64,000 nt of DNA from NCBI RefSeq assembly GCF_025420585.1, contig NZ_JAOEGB010000023.1, positions 81,156 to 145,155 of the forward strand, given 5' to 3'. The stretch is from Planotetraspora sp. A-T 1434 (GTDB lineage Bacteria; Actinomycetota; Actinomycetes; Streptosporangiales; Streptosporangiaceae). The first letter of the stretch is position 1. Each line of letters opens with the position of its first letter. Positions 1 to 10,504 of this stretch are shown here, one piece after another. The notes under the pieces were generated by a model that made no database searches, had not been told where the DNA came from, and was given only the letters and a program-made list of their open reading frames with translations. The position numbers and the translations under genes were made by a program.

Positions 1-255
1 CTGTCACCGGCCCGGTCGGGCATCGAGGTCTCCGGCCAGGGCGTCCACGTGTCGGCGCTGCGCGCGGTGCCCACCGGGGTAGAGCTGCGGATCGTCGCCA
101 TGACGCCGGAGCCCACCGTGGCGACCGTCGCGGGCCCGCATGAGGACGCGACCACCGTCGACCTGCTCGGCCGGCCCATCGAACGTCTCCCCGCCGCGTC
201 CGTGCGAGAAATCCCACTGCGGCCGTGGGAAATCCGCACCCTCCACCTGAGCTAG
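1..255 (+). CDS. Alpha-mannosidase C-terminal end (GH38), partial
   Basis: Only the last 84 codons are inside the window; the gene enters from the left in frame 1 and stops with TAG at 253-255. The tail has the pattern of the C-terminal beta-sandwich of GH38 alpha-mannosidases: an alternating hydrophobic stretch followed by 'DLLGRPIE' and a closing 'PWEIRTLHL' strand, which resembles the usual 'A-DLLGR ... l-P-EI-TL-l' ending. The catalytic domain is outside the window, so the family call rests on this tail and on the context. It sits three bases before a GH2 beta-galactosidase and is probably in the same transcript, consistent with a glycan-degradation cluster. Confidence 0.6.
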   Translation: MSPARSGIEVSGQGVHVSALRAVPTGVELRIVAMTPEPTVATVAGPHEDATTVDLLGRPIERLPAASVREIPLRPWEIRTLHLS

Positions 256-3207
<2,952 letters not shown>

Positions 3208-4950
3208 GTGCCGGTGCCCGCATCGCTGGCCGTCACCGACTTCGGGGCCATTCCCGGTGGTCACTCCGATGCCGCGCCCGCGGTCGGAGCGGCCCTCCAG
3301 TCCGCCGCCTCCCTGGAAGGCCCGGTGGTGCTCCGGTTCCCCCCGGGCGACTACCATCTCTGGCCGGAGGCCGCACCACGCCGTGAGCTGTACGTTTCCA
3401 ACACGGTGGGGGACGATCCGCGATATCGCGACAAGACGATCGCCCTGCTCGTCGAGGCGATGGATGATCTCGTCATCTCGGGGGAGGGGGCCCGGCTCAT
3501 CCTCCACGGGATCCAGACGACCTTCGCCGTCATCGACTCGCGCAGGGTGCGGATCGACGGGCTCGAGTTCGATTTCGCCGTGCCGACGGTTGTCGACGCC
3601 ACGGTCGTGGAGGCGGGCGTCGCGGCGGGGTGGCCGTTCCGCGTGATCCGGGTGCCCGAGACCACGCTGTTCTCCGTCGAAGGACGCTCGATCCGCTGGC
3701 ACGGAGAGGTCCTCGGCTCGGGGGCCGTCGCCTGGGAGGGCCGCGATTCGCTGGAGTACACCCAGATCCATGATCCTTTCAGCGGGCGGACGCGCCGTGG
3801 TCCGAACCCGCTCTTCGAGAACGTCCGGTCGATCGAGGCGGTGGGACACCGGGAGATCCGGATCGACTACGACCATGGCGAGGAACCGGCCGATCTCGGT
3901 CTCGTCTACGAGATGCGCCTGACGACACGCGATCATCCTGGCGCACTCGTGCTCGACAGCTCAGGCGTGACGTTATCCGGGCTTCGTTTCCGGTTCCTGC
4001 ACGGCTTCGGCGTCGTCGCACAAGGGAGCCGTGACGTCGCCATCGAGAGCTGTGAGTTCCGGACTCCACCGGGGAGCGGGCGGCACACGGCGGGTTTCGC
4101 CGACTTCGTCCAGTTCTCCGGATGCTCGGGACGTGCTGTCGTGCGCGATTGCCTCTTCGACGGGCCGCACGACGATCCGGTCAACGTGCACGGCACCTAT
4201 CTCCGCGTCGGCGGTCAGCCGGATCGTCGCACGTTGGAGCTCGAGTACGCACATGGGGAAACGGCCGGACTGCCCCAGTTCTCGCCGGGGGACGAGATCG
4301 AGATCGTCAATCGGGAGACGCTCCAGGCGATCGCCTGGGCGACTGTGGAGGGGGTGCAGCAGCCGAGCGGGCGCGACCACACCCGCCCGCTCAGGAGCAT
4401 CACCCTGACCTGCGGGTCCGACCTTCCGGGTGATCTGGCCGATTGGACCGCGGTGGAGAACGTCACCCGCACGCCGGCCGTGCACATCGCCCGCAACGTC
4501 TTCCGCAACGTGCCGACGCGGGGCGTGCTCGTGACCACCCGGCGGCAGGTGCTGATCGAGGAGAACCGTTTCGAACGTCCGGGAATGGCCGGCGTCTACG
4601 TCTCCTGCGACGCCGGTGAGTGGTGGGAGTCCGGGCCGGTGCGCGATCTGACCGTCCGCGGCAACGAGTTCGTCGAACCGGGTGGGCCGGCAGTCTTCGT
4701 TGATCCGCGGATCGCGCGGGCCGACTCCGCGCACCCGGTCCACCACGGCGTCGCCGTTGAAGGGAACCGCTTCGTGCTCGGCGAGGTGCCGGCGCTCGAT
4801 GCCACGAGCACCCAGGGCATTCGCTTCAGGGACAACAGCATCGTGCGCTCAGGGCCAGAGGGTTGGGACGTCGTCCTCCGGGCGTGCTCAGACGCGGACA
4901 TTGAGCACGATGTCGGCGAGCTGCCATTGCGGATCGCGGAGATCCGATGA
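3208..4950 (+). CDS. GH110-type alpha-1,3-galactosidase, right-handed beta-helix
   Basis: 580 aa, beginning with GTG directly after the LacZ stop codon (TGA 3205-3207). The N-terminus has the 'VTDFGAIPGGHSDAAPAV' pattern of pectate-lyase-like beta-helix proteins, and the body shows repeating short strands. The segment with PE, then 'RELYVSNTVGDDPRY', and later 'HDDPVNVHGTYLRV' closely resembles GH110 alpha-galactosidases, in which paired aspartates in the DD motif are catalytic. The expected reaction is removal of terminal alpha-1,3-linked galactose. No signal peptide is evident. Together with GH38 and GH2 neighbours it suggests trimming of a galactose- and mannose-containing glycan. The beta-helix fold is certain by pattern; the GH110 family call is from remembered motif similarity. 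Confidence 0.75.
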   Translation: MPVPASLAVTDFGAIPGGHSDAAPAVGAALQSAASLEGPVVLRFPPGDYHLWPEAAPRRELYVSNTVGDDPRYRDKTIALLVEAMDDLVISGEGARLILHGIQTTFAVIDSRRVRIDGLEFDFAVPTVVDATVVEAGVAAGWPFRVIRVPETTLFSVEGRSIRWHGEVLGSGAVAWEGRDSLEYTQIHDPFSGRTRRGPNPLFENVRSIEAVGHREIRIDYDHGEEPADLGLVYEMRLTTRDHPGALVLDSSGVTLSGLRFRFLHGFGVVAQGSRDVAIESCEFRTPPGSGRHTAGFADFVQFSGCSGRAVVRDCLFDGPHDDPVNVHGTYLRVGGQPDRRTLELEYAHGETAGLPQFSPGDEIEIVNRETLQAIAWATVEGVQQPSGRDHTRPLRSITLTCGSDLPGDLADWTAVENVTRTPAVHIARNVFRNVPTRGVLVTTRRQVLIEENRFERPGMAGVYVSCDAGEWWESGPVRDLTVRGNEFVEPGGPAVFVDPRIARADSAHPVHHGVAVEGNRFVLGEVPALDATSTQGIRFRDNSIVRSGPEGWDVVLRACSDADIEHDVGELPLRIAEIR

Positions 4951-5057
4951 CGTGCGCTGCTGCGCCGCATGACCGAGGCCGGGTTCCTCGCCGCAAGTCT
5001 TCGCCCGGGTGCCGGCCACGAACGGACATCCGTGTTGCGCCAGCGGACGTGGGCGGG

Positions 5058-5663
5058 TCAGGAGAACAGTCCGAGTACGTGTTCCGATGTCAGGCAGCCG
5101 GCCGTCGCCAGATCCAGGTTGGCCAGCGAGGCGTGGTGGGTCTCGTCGGTCGCGGCCGTGACGCAATCGCTGACGGTGTGGACGGTGAGGCCGAGGTCGG
5201 TGCCGTGCCTGGCAGTCTGCTCGACTGTGAGGTTGGTGGCGACTCCGGTCACCAACAGCGTGTCTATCCCGTGCTCGGCCAGCCACTGGGGGAGGTGGTT
5301 ACCGGCCAGGCCGGACAGCTTCTGGTTGTCGACGACCTGGTCGATCCCGGCCAGAGTCCGCATCTCCGGGATCAACTGCGTCCCCGGAGCATCCGGACGG
5401 AAGGCCTCCTGCGCGTCGCCGACCGCGTTCATGAAGCCCGTGTTGCGGACCAGGCCACCCCCTCCCACGGGCACGGTGAACCGGGTGAAGATCACCGGCA
5501 CTCCTGCGGCACGCATGGATTGGTGGAACCGTACGGCACGCTCCACGACGCCACTGCGCGCGACCGGCTCGGCGAGCATCGCGCCGAAGAATCCCTCGGG
5601 CTTGATGACGTTCACCTGCCAGTGCAGAGCGAGAACGGCGGCAGTCCGCGGATCGTAGGTCAT
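5058..5663 (-). CDS. Isochorismatase-fold hydrolase lacking catalytic Asp and Cys
   Basis: 201 aa from ATG at 5663; a longer reading would run into the upstream lipoprotein gene. The fold is recognisable: an early strand 'AVLALHWQ', a central lysine region 'DNQKLSGLAG' and the strand-helix 'VTGVATNLTVEQTAR'. In active isochorismatase/cysteine hydrolases the first strand ends in Asp and the last motif carries the nucleophilic Cys. Here these are H14 and T146; only K115 of the triad remains. It may be a non-hydrolytic or altered member of the superfamily. It lies 19 bp downstream of the lipoprotein on the same strand, so co-transcription is likely. Convergent with the GH110 gene. Confidence 0.8.
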   Translation of the reverse strand: MTYDPRTAAVLALHWQVNVIKPEGFFGAMLAEPVARSGVVERAVRFHQSMRAAGVPVIFTRFTVPVGGGGLVRNTGFMNAVGDAQEAFRPDAPGTQLIPEMRTLAGIDQVVDNQKLSGLAGNHLPQWLAEHGIDTLLVTGVATNLTVEQTARHGTDLGLTVHTVSDCVTAATDETHHASLANLDLATAGCLTSEHVLGLFS

Positions 5664-5682
5664 GGTTACGATCCTGCCGCAC

Positions 5683-6585
5683 TCAGGACTGGCGTGGATC
5701 CCAGTGCGAGTAAGTCTGGGCCAGCTGGACGTCCGTTCCCCGCAATAAGGGCAGGCCGCTGCTGGAGTCCAACACCAGCCTGTCGCCGAGAGCGCCACCG
5801 AGCTTCACGCTGATCCGGTCGACGCGCATCATCGCGTTGCATACCCGCACGTTGTCGCGCACGTCAACATCGACGACCACCACGTGCGGGGTCTCATATG
5901 CCCTCGCGCCCCGCGTCGTGTCGCACGTGCCGTGCCCGTAACGCATTTCCAGTTCGTACGGCGTGGGCGTCTCGTAGGTGAACACCTCCTGGAGCTCTCC
6001 TTGCCGCACCTTCGGTGGCACGCTCATCGCCGACGGATCCACGGCGACCCGCCGAAACGGCTCCCGTACCCCTTTCACGGTGAACTCCCACGTGGGCACG
6101 CGGACCTGTCCCCGGCTGGTGGTCACGGTCGCCTCACCCATCACGGCGCCGATCACACGAAGCGGCCGGCACCCTTTGGCCGGGCACTTCTCGTCCACGA
6201 AGTCGTTGGGCTTGCTCAGCCGGGCGAATGCGGCCGTGGCCGGGACGACCGGCACGGTAAGCGTGGAACCGTCTTCCCAGCTCAAGATGGCCGGAGCGGG
6301 TTGCTGGGACGGGAGGTCCGCTTCCAGCTTCCAGACGCTGTTGAGCTCGCTGACCGGCACCCAGTCCGGCATCCGCTGCCAGTCCGGTTCCAGGGCCAGG
6401 TTCTGCAGCGGGACGAAGCCCTCACGCCATGCTCGATCCTCTTTCGAGGCCTGCCAGCGCTCGGCCACCTCCCTCGCGCGGGCGGTGAAGTCGTCCATGG
6501 TCGTGGTGGTCGACGCCTGCATGGAACCGCAGGCTGACAGCAACATCAGCGCCGCCGTGGCTTGCCCGGCGAGAAGGATCCGCAT
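5683..6585 (-). CDS. Putative lipoprotein of unknown function
   Basis: 300 aa. A short signal sequence ends in the lipobox 'LLSAC' followed by Gly, so the mature protein is probably lipid-anchored on the outer face of the membrane. The remainder is soluble, with a paired 'DEKCPAKGCRP' cysteine motif and a beta-rich C-terminal half. I do not recognise a family. It is immediately upstream of the isochorismatase-fold gene on the same strand. The upstream region toward 6735 contains a transposase remnant on the opposite strand rather than an obvious promoter. Confidence 0.65.
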   Translation of the reverse strand: MRILLAGQATAALMLLSACGSMQASTTTTMDDFTARAREVAERWQASKEDRAWREGFVPLQNLALEPDWQRMPDWVPVSELNSVWKLEADLPSQQPAPAILSWEDGSTLTVPVVPATAAFARLSKPNDFVDEKCPAKGCRPLRVIGAVMGEATVTTSRGQVRVPTWEFTVKGVREPFRRVAVDPSAMSVPPKVRQGELQEVFTYETPTPYELEMRYGHGTCDTTRGARAYETPHVVVVDVDVRDNVRVCNAMMRVDRISVKLGGALGDRLVLDSSSGLPLLRGTDVQLAQTYSHWDPRQS

Positions 6586-6734
6586 GCCAGGAAGACGCTT
6601 CGCGGGGGGCGAAGGTTCGCTGTTACGACTCCACCCGGCCCGGGGCGCATCAGACTTGCACCGACGCGGTCGCTGTCGAAGGCGACCACGACGTCGTTCC
6701 TGCAGAGATTCGTGTGCGCGCTTAGTGTTCTGAG

Positions 6735-6848
6735 TTGTATGGCTGGGGCTACCGGAGCATCGGTGCTCGGCTACGCGTCCTCGGTGTCAAGGTCCCCGTG
6801 TCCACCGTCTGGGAGATCCCGAATGGCGGCATCGACGCGGCGGGACGA
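6735..6848 (+). pseudogene. Transposase (rve/integrase-type) remnant, antisense to marR 3' end
   Basis: Reading + from TTG 6735 gives 'YGWGYRSIGARLRVLG' followed by 'VKVPVSTVWEI' and 'GGIDAAG'. This matches the segment before the catalytic core of integrase-type (IS3/IS481-like) transposases ('WGYRRI-GEL--LG--V--STVWEIL---GIDPAP'). A stop lies at 6723-6725 and nothing transposase-like follows about 6850, so only about 38 codons survive. No inverted repeats were found. The remnant overlaps the 3' end of the MarR gene on the other strand. Confidence 0.75.
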
Positions 6849-7319
6849 ACGGAGACGCGTGCGGAGCGTCGCGGCGAGCTCGCCTGCCGCGAGGAGTTGG
6901 TCTGGTGTGAGCGTGTCGACGAAGAGTTCGCGGACGGCGCGCAGGTGCGGAACTGTGGCACGCCCGAATGCCTTGGCGCCGGTCGGGGTGAGCACGACCT
7001 CGGCTCCGCGGTTGTCAGTGGCGCACTCCTCTCGGCGGATGAGCCCGCGCCGCTCCATGCGGGCGAGGTGATGGGACAGGCGGCTGCGTTCCCAGCCGAT
7101 GTGGGCCGCGAGCTCGGAGGAGCGCATCCGCTGCCCCTGCGACTCGCTGAGGGCGAGCAGTACGACGTAGTCGCCGGGCGACAGCGAGGACTCGCTTTGC
7201 AGGCGCGACGCGAGTTCGGAGCGGAGTGCCTCCGCCGTCTCGATGAAGTCCCGCCAGATGCGCAGCTCCTCTGCGCTCGGCAACTGGCGTCCCCTCCGCC
7301 GCGGTGTGTCCTCCGTCAA
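6771..7319 (-). CDS. MarR family transcriptional regulator
   Basis: 182 aa with a winged helix-turn-helix: 'LSPGDYVVLLALSES', 'MRSSELAAHIGWERSRLSHH' (recognition helix) and wing 'RREECATDNRGAEVVLTPTG', all typical of MarR dimers. The N-terminal helix 'RIWRDFIETAEALRSELASR' and the C-terminal helices form the dimer interface. Its promoter at 7333-7371 contains two near-perfect palindromes of the TTGACATGTCAA type, which suggests autoregulation. The same pair is found 2.1 kb away upstream of the LLM oxidoreductase operon. The last ~26 residues are encoded antisense to a transposase remnant, so the C-terminus was probably acquired when the IS inserted. Confidence 0.9.
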   Translation of the reverse strand: MTEDTPRRRGRQLPSAEELRIWRDFIETAEALRSELASRLQSESSLSPGDYVVLLALSESQGQRMRSSELAAHIGWERSRLSHHLARMERRGLIRREECATDNRGAEVVLTPTGAKAFGRATVPHLRAVRELFVDTLTPDQLLAAGELAATLRTRLRSSRRVDAAIRDLPDGGHGDLDTEDA

Positions 7320-7332
7320 TGGGCCCTCCTGA

Positions 7333-7371
7333 TTGACATCTCAATAATATGTTACTTATTGACATGTCAAT
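7333..7371. promoter_or_regulatory. Paired MarR-type operators upstream of marR
   Basis: TTGACATCTCAA at 7333-7344 and ATTGACATGTCAAT at 7358-7371, centres 26 bp apart and within 55 bp of the regulator start codon. The second is a perfect 14-bp palindrome. The AT-rich spacer contrasts with the GC-rich surroundings. The same arrangement recurs at 9441-9480. Confidence 0.75.
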
Positions 7372-7480
7372 CGTCTCGGTTCCCTGACGACAGTGCCCGG
7401 GCCCGGAAGCTGCCGCTCCCCGCCCCTCCATCGTCCCGTAGCCCGGGCTGCCTACACCACTCGTTTCTCCAAGGACGTGA

Positions 7481-8197
7481 TCAGGCCGCTTCCGCGGGCG
7501 TCTTGGCGCGAGCCTGGGCGATGATCTTCCCGCGCTCGGATTCCGGGAAGCGGTCGAGTCTGGCGCGGACCTCGTCGGCGTCCACGTCGGCGCCGAAGAG
7601 GTCGGTGCCCGGCTCGAAGCGCATGCCTTCGGCGAGGGGGCCGGCGATGACCGGATCGAAGCCGAGCGCGTCGACGAGGGCGGCGACGGCTGCAACGTCG
7701 GCGGGGTCGTCGCCGGCCATCGCGATGGCGCGGCGTCCGGCTTCGCCGGCGGGGCGGGCCTCGTCCTCGAGGTCGTGGTAGCCCATGTGATTGAACGCCT
7801 TGACGATGCGGGAGTGGGGGAGGAAGGCCTGGACGATCTCGCTGGACGAGGTGCGCGGGTCGGTGAGGTCGTCGCGGATGCCGTCGACCTCCCACCAGTA
7901 GTTCATGGCGTCGACGACGAGCTTGCCGCGTAGCGCGTCTGCGGGGATTGTGCGGTGCTTGCCGAGCGGGAGGGCGAGGATGACGATGTCGGCACGGGCC
8001 GCGGCGTCGGCGGCGGTCGTGGCGACCGCGCCGGGGGTGAGCACCTCGACGGTGAGGGCGATCCTGGCGGGGTCGCCGGATCCGGCGAGGAGCACCTTGT
8101 AGCCGGCGGCCAGGGCGAGCCGGGCGAGTACGGTGCCCACCTTGCCGGCGCCGAGGATGCCGACGGTCTGCCGACCGTTCTCGGTGGCGTCGTTCAT
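7481..8197 (-). CDS. NADPH-dependent F420 reductase family oxidoreductase
   Basis: 238 aa. Rossmann fold with '[19 protein letters not shown]' at the N-terminus and '[13 protein letters not shown]' later, typical of the 'NADP oxidoreductase, coenzyme F420-dependent' family, which moves hydride between NADP(H) and F420. The GxGxxG motif is intact. It lies 31 bp downstream of an LLM-class oxidoreductase that could use F420 or FMN, so the two may form a cofactor-recycling pair. Probably co-transcribed from the operator-bearing promoter at 9441-9480 and therefore under the neighbouring MarR regulator. Actual cofactor use cannot be read from sequence. Confidence 0.85.
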   Translation of the reverse strand: MNDATENGRQTVGILGAGKVGTVLARLALAAGYKVLLAGSGDPARIALTVEVLTPGAVATTAADAAARADIVILALPLGKHRTIPADALRGKLVVDAMNYWWEVDGIRDDLTDPRTSSSEIVQAFLPHSRIVKAFNHMGYHDLEDEARPAGEAGRRAIAMAGDDPADVAAVAALVDALGFDPVIAGPLAEGMRFEPGTDLFGADVDADEVRARLDRFPESERGKIIAQARAKTPAEAA

Positions 8198-8228
8198 GTC
8201 GTTCTCCAGGTGTCGATGCCGTGGCCGG

Positions 8229-9260
8229 TCAGCCGGCGAGGATATCGCGGACCATCGGGATCACCGTGGTGCCGTAGAGCTCGACGGCGCGCAGACGGGC
8301 GCTTGCCGGCTGTGATCCCGCGGCGTAGATGAGGTCGAACCGGCCGACGCCGAGGGTGCTGATCGCGCTTGCGATCTTGCGGGCGACGGTCTGCGGTGAG
8401 CCGATGTAGAGGGACCCGTGCTCGGCCTCGGCGTCGAACTCCTCGCGGCGAACCGGTGGCCAGCCGCGTAGGGCGCCGATCCGGTCGCGAATGACCCGGT
8501 AGCGTGGCCAGAACAGCTCCTTGGCCTCCTCGTCGGTGTCGGCGATGAAGCCTGGCGAGTGCATTCCGACCGGATGCGCGGTCGTCCCGATTTCCTCGGC
8601 GGCTCGCCGGTACAGTTCGATGTAGGGGGCGAAGCGCTTGGGCGGGCCCCCGACAATGGCGAGCATGAGCGGCAGGCCGTAGTGTGCGGTGCGTACGACC
8701 GACTGCGGCGAGCCGCCGACGCCCACCCAGGTGGTGAGGCGCCCCGACTCGGTTTTCGGGAAGACGTCGGCCTGCTCGAGTGGGGCGCGTAGCTTGCCGC
8801 TCCAGGTGACCGGCTGTTCGTCGAGCAGCTTCACGAAGAGCTCGATCTTCTCCTCGAACAGCGCGTCATAGTCGGCCAAGTCGTAGCCGAACAGCGGGAA
8901 GGATTCGGTGAACGAGCCGCGGCCGAGGATGATCTCGGCGCGGCCGCGTGAGAGCGCGTCGACCGTGGCGAAGCGTTGGAACACCCGGACGGGGTCGTCG
9001 GAGCTCAGCACCGTCACACCTGAGGAGAGCCGGATGCGCGAGGTGCTCGTCGCGATCCCGGCGAGCACGGTCTCCGGGGTCGACACCGAGTACTCAGGCC
9101 GATGGTGCTCGCCGAGGGCGATGACGTCGACGCCGAGCTCGTCGGCCAGCACCGCCTCGTCTACGACCTGCCGGATCGCTGCGGCGTAGGAGAGCAGCGT
9201 CCCGGTGTCGTCCTCCGGCACGTCACCGAAGGTGTCGAGGCCGAACACGAGATCAGACAT
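8229..9260 (-). CDS. LLM class flavin-dependent oxidoreductase
   Basis: 343 aa from ATG at 9260 ([14 protein letters not shown]). Luciferase-like TIM barrel with '[15 protein letters not shown]', '[40 protein letters not shown]' spread over residues ~65-130 and '[19 protein letters not shown]', all standard for the family. It reduces or oxygenates a substrate using FMNH2 or F420H2; the substrate is unknown. The start codon is embedded in the stop of the upstream 43-aa ORF (ATG TC TGA overlap), implying translational coupling. The F420/NADP reductase follows 31 bp downstream. Confidence 0.92.
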   Translation of the reverse strand: MSDLVFGLDTFGDVPEDDTGTLLSYAAAIRQVVDEAVLADELGVDVIALGEHHRPEYSVSTPETVLAGIATSTSRIRLSSGVTVLSSDDPVRVFQRFATVDALSRGRAEIILGRGSFTESFPLFGYDLADYDALFEEKIELFVKLLDEQPVTWSGKLRAPLEQADVFPKTESGRLTTWVGVGGSPQSVVRTAHYGLPLMLAIVGGPPKRFAPYIELYRRAAEEIGTTAHPVGMHSPGFIADTDEEAKELFWPRYRVIRDRIGALRGWPPVRREEFDAEAEHGSLYIGSPQTVARKIASAISTLGVGRFDLIYAAGSQPASARLRAVELYGTTVIPMVRDILAG

Positions 9261-9384
9261 GGGCGGGCTCCATCGTGAGCGGTTCGCGGACCCGCGGGGC
9301 AACCTCACGCCCGAGCAGTTCGACGATGCGGGCGCAGGCCTTCCCGAACAAGTCGAGTCCTGGTTCGAAGCGTTCGCTCGTCAT
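9253..9384 (-). CDS. 43-aa ORF coupled to the LLM oxidoreductase
   Basis: ATG at 9384 follows a near-ideal ribosome binding site (AGGAGG with six bases to the start, read on minus). The ORF ends TGA at 9255-9253, eight bases inside the LLM gene. The product begins MTSERFEPGLDLFGKACARI and is charged and helical, without signal peptide or cysteine motifs. The strong RBS and the stop/start overlap argue for real translation. It could be a small protein or a leader that drives coupled translation of the enzyme. I do not recognise a family. Confidence 0.55.
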   Translation of the reverse strand: MTSERFEPGLDLFGKACARIVELLGREVAPRVREPLTMEPAHV

Positions 9385-9440
9385 GGTTCCTCCTGCTCCG
9401 GTCCCGGGCGGTGCCGCGCGCCGTCAAGGCGTCGAGACGA

Positions 9441-9480
9441 TTGACGTGTCAATAATGCATCATAAGGTTGACATGTCAAT
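9441..9480. promoter_or_regulatory. Paired MarR-type operators upstream of the LLM operon
   Basis: TTGACGTGTCAA at 9441-9452 and TTGACATGTCAA at 9468-9479 (followed by T), centres 27 bp apart. Both sites and the AATAAT element after the first site match the arrangement in front of the MarR gene at 7333-7371. This places the 43-aa ORF, LLM enzyme and F420/NADP reductase in the probable regulon. Confidence 0.75.
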
Positions 9481-9505
9481 CAGGAGCCCCGTGGCGAGAT
9501 CACAG

Positions 9506-9607
9506 GTGACCGGCATCAAGGCCGTCCCGCGGCGGCTGATCGTGCTCGGCGGCGGGCCGGTCGGGGTGGAGAATGCCCAGGCGGTACGCCGCCTGGGCGG
9601 CGAGGCT
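9506..9607 (+). pseudogene. FAD/NAD(P) disulfide-reductase remnant
   Basis: The reading frame from GTG 9506 gives 'PRRLIVLGGGPVGVENAQAV' then 'RRLGGEA', the NAD(P)-binding GxGxxG segment of mercuric reductase/dihydrolipoamide dehydrogenase-like flavoproteins. Upstream there is no FAD-binding domain, and after about 9607 the similarity is lost. It is a stranded internal fragment next to the MarR operators, perhaps a former target gene divergent from the LLM operon. Confidence 0.65.
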
Positions 9608-9746
9608 TCAGGGGTAACACCGGTGGGCAGCGATGGGAGGCTCGTCAAGCAAGGGCGGCGAGCCTGCGCATGGCGCCAAGGAGACCAGGAACGTCGCGTA
9701 TCGCTGAGCAGAGGCGCCGTCCAGGTCATTGTGTTCGTAGTCCGGA

Positions 9747-10283
9747 TCAGCTTCCCCAGGTGCCGACGGTCTCGCCTGAGGTGATCGCCGCATCCTTGAT
9801 CTGCTGGTGCACCGCTTTCGCGTCGCCACTCGGCTTGATCGGGCTCGGCAGGGCGTACACGATGAAGTGGTAGTGATGCACGCCACCTGGCGGGCAGGGG
9901 CCCGAGTAGGCAGCCCTGCCATTGCTGCCCGGCAGGACCTTTCCCGGGGCCCGGCCCTCTCTCACGCTCGTCTCGGAGACGGGGATGCCGGTTACGATCC
10001 AGTGGATGTACGTCCCGCCGGGGGCATCCGGATCGTTCACCACGATCGCGAGCTCACGAGCAGACTCGGGAACGCCGCTCCAGTCCAGCGGCGGCGAGAC
10101 GTCCTGCCCTCCCTGCCGGGCGCACACGTACTTCTTGGGGATCGCGGCACCCTCGGTGAACGCCGGGGTGCTCACCTTCAGAGCGGCCGCGGCCGCGGGG
10201 GAGGCGCTCTCGGCCGAGCACCCCGGGAGGACGACTGCCAGGAGAAGGACACCGCCCACCACGCGAAGCCGGCCGATCTTCAT
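9747..10283 (-). CDS. YbhB/YbcL-type PEBP family lipoprotein
   Basis: 178 aa. The signal sequence ends with lipobox 'LPGC', giving a membrane-anchored mature protein. The remainder is the phosphatidylethanolamine-binding/Raf kinase inhibitor-like fold: 'DVSPPLDWSGVPESARELAI', 'DPDAPGGTYIHWIVTGIP' and 'YSGPCPPGGVHHYHFIVYAL', containing the conserved D-P-D, G-P-C-P and H-x-Y/H-x-F elements of the ligand pocket. Family members bind phospholipid or small anions; the role of bacterial secreted forms is poorly defined. No operon partner: the downstream neighbour is a pseudogene on the opposite strand and the upstream region is the SARP promoter. Confidence 0.88.
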   Translation of the reverse strand: MKIGRLRVVGGVLLLAVVLPGCSAESASPAAAAALKVSTPAFTEGAAIPKKYVCARQGGQDVSPPLDWSGVPESARELAIVVNDPDAPGGTYIHWIVTGIPVSETSVREGRAPGKVLPGSNGRAAYSGPCPPGGVHHYHFIVYALPSPIKPSGDAKAVHQQIKDAAITSGETVGTWGS

Positions 10284-10458
10284 TCGCCCAGGATAAGGGG
10301 CTGAAGCATGGCGGTGTCGTGAACGCGACCGGGTGTGTTCCTCTGGTGATGGCGAGCGCCACGCGTCCGGATCGCGCGTACGGCCGGGCCGGGGCGGGTG
10401 ACGGCGGAACTGTCGTCGTGGTCATGTGCGGCTCCGCGCTCTTCGTATATAGGACCTG
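10284..10458. other. Intergenic region between PEBP lipoprotein and SARP
   Basis: No convincing gene on either strand. It must hold the divergent promoters of the minus-strand lipoprotein and the plus-strand SARP. The only clear element I see is the SARP-proximal motif at 10459-10474, annotated separately. Confidence 0.5.
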
Positions 10459-10474
10459 ATTCGGATATTCTCAC
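10459..10474 (+). promoter_or_regulatory. Shared promoter motif upstream of the first SARP
   Basis: ATTCGGATATTCTCAC lies 30 bp before the GTG. Twelve of 16 positions match ATTCGGTTACCCTCGC at 14245-14260 in front of the paralogous SARP at nearly the same distance. TATTCT here and TACCCT there could be -10 elements. The conservation suggests a common promoter or operator. Confidence 0.55.
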
Positions 10475-10504
10475 GGCCGTTGGACTTCGGGCGGAGGTCT
10501 GCCG

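Noticed and set aside
7060..7330. Plus-strand continuation of the transposase remnant through the MarR gene
   Set aside because: After about 6850 the plus frame no longer resembles a transposase, while the minus frame gives a complete MarR winged helix.
10054..10425. Minus-strand frame extending upstream of the PEBP lipoprotein
   Set aside because: Overlaps the real signal peptide region in another frame and has no similarity or ribosome site.
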